Below, in pieces: positions 5,265-5,313 of a DNA stretch of 5,313 nucleotides; the stretch's first letter is position 1; each line of letters starts with the position of its first letter. The translations under genes were made by a program, and so were the position numbers. The DNA comes from Chitinophagaceae bacterium (GTDB lineage: Bacteria > Bacteroidota > Bacteroidia > Chitinophagales > Chitinophagaceae), in contig CANLED010000172.1 in the NCBI GenBank assembly GCA_947489175.1, forward strand, positions 1 through 5,313. The letters run 5' to 3'. The notes beneath the pieces are model-generated. The model was not told where the DNA came from and made no database searches. It saw only the letters and a program-made list of their open reading frames with translations.

Positions 5265-5313
5265 ATGAAAACACAAAGAACAATTTACCATTTTATTGTA
5301 GACAAAAGTGGTT
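5265..5313 (+). CDS. VWA (von Willebrand factor A) domain protein, N-terminal 16 codons only
   Basis: The visible protein is MKTQRTIYHFIVDKSG, after which the window ends one base into the next codon. A hydrophobic first strand (IYHFIV) followed by D13-x-S15-G is the start of the MIDAS metal site (DxSxS) that opens VWA domains. The next codon starts with T, compatible with the expected serine (DKSGS). There is no signal peptide ahead of the domain, so the protein should be cytosolic. Such proteins usually act as metal-dependent adhesion or scaffold partners, often with MoxR ATPases, PP2C phosphatases, kinases or TerD-like proteins encoded next door. The start fits an A-rich leader without Shine-Dalgarno (AACACAAGC before ATG). 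It is divergent from the WYL gene. The identification rests on 16 residues but the motif is characteristic; domain length and partners lie outside the window. Confidence 0.75.
   Translation, partial: MKTQRTIYHFIVDKSG

Overview
The window looks like a chromosomal accessory stretch from a member of the Bacteroidota. The evidence is the AT-rich intergenic DNA, A-rich gene leaders without Shine-Dalgarno sequences, exact TAnnTTTG (-7 type) promoter boxes, and typical Bacteroidota gene types (a WYL regulator with N-terminal helix-turn-helix, a cytosolic VWA protein). The genus cannot be fixed from the sequence.

Layout. (1) Positions 1-2208, minus strand: the first 736 codons of a UvrD/PcrA/Rep-type SF1A DNA helicase with every helicase motif intact. 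It has no stop in the window, so its C-terminus lies to the left. (2) 2209-2548: a non-coding gap holding only an A8/T8 inverted repeat. (3) 2549-2884, minus: an unrecognised 111-residue protein with a TAnnTTTG box just upstream. (4) 2928-3164: a repeat-rich, apparently non-coding 237-bp block bounded by 12-bp perfect inverted repeats with TA at both ends. It contains two 39-bp direct repeats and a perfect 38-bp palindrome, so it may be a MITE-like or REP-like element. (5) 3302-3970, plus: a 222-residue protein resembling the concanavalin A-like jelly-roll (LamG/DUF1080-like) fold, without a signal peptide. (6) 3986-5008, minus: a full-length 340-residue WYL-domain transcriptional regulator, converging on the previous gene with 15 bp between the stops. 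(7) 5009-5264: a divergent control region with a 14-bp tandem repeat, a phased array of six CTMAAC hexamers, a perfect 14-bp palindrome (TTACAAGCTTGTAA) and a TAATTTTG promoter box. (8) 5265-5313, plus: the first 16 codons of a VWA-domain protein, recognised by the N-terminal MIDAS start IYHFIVDKSG.

The most interesting part is the right half. A WYL regulator, a common controller of defence and stress islands, faces a VWA gene across a palindromic candidate operator and has an intracellular jelly-roll protein behind it. Both plus-strand genes have the same TAATTTTG box, and the regions upstream of the jelly-roll and WYL genes share a phased GTTTAR/GTTGAR repeat in the same orientation relative to the gene. 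This could be the left edge of a VWA-centred stress or conflict operon continuing to the right, but that is inference: the window ends before any partner gene is visible.
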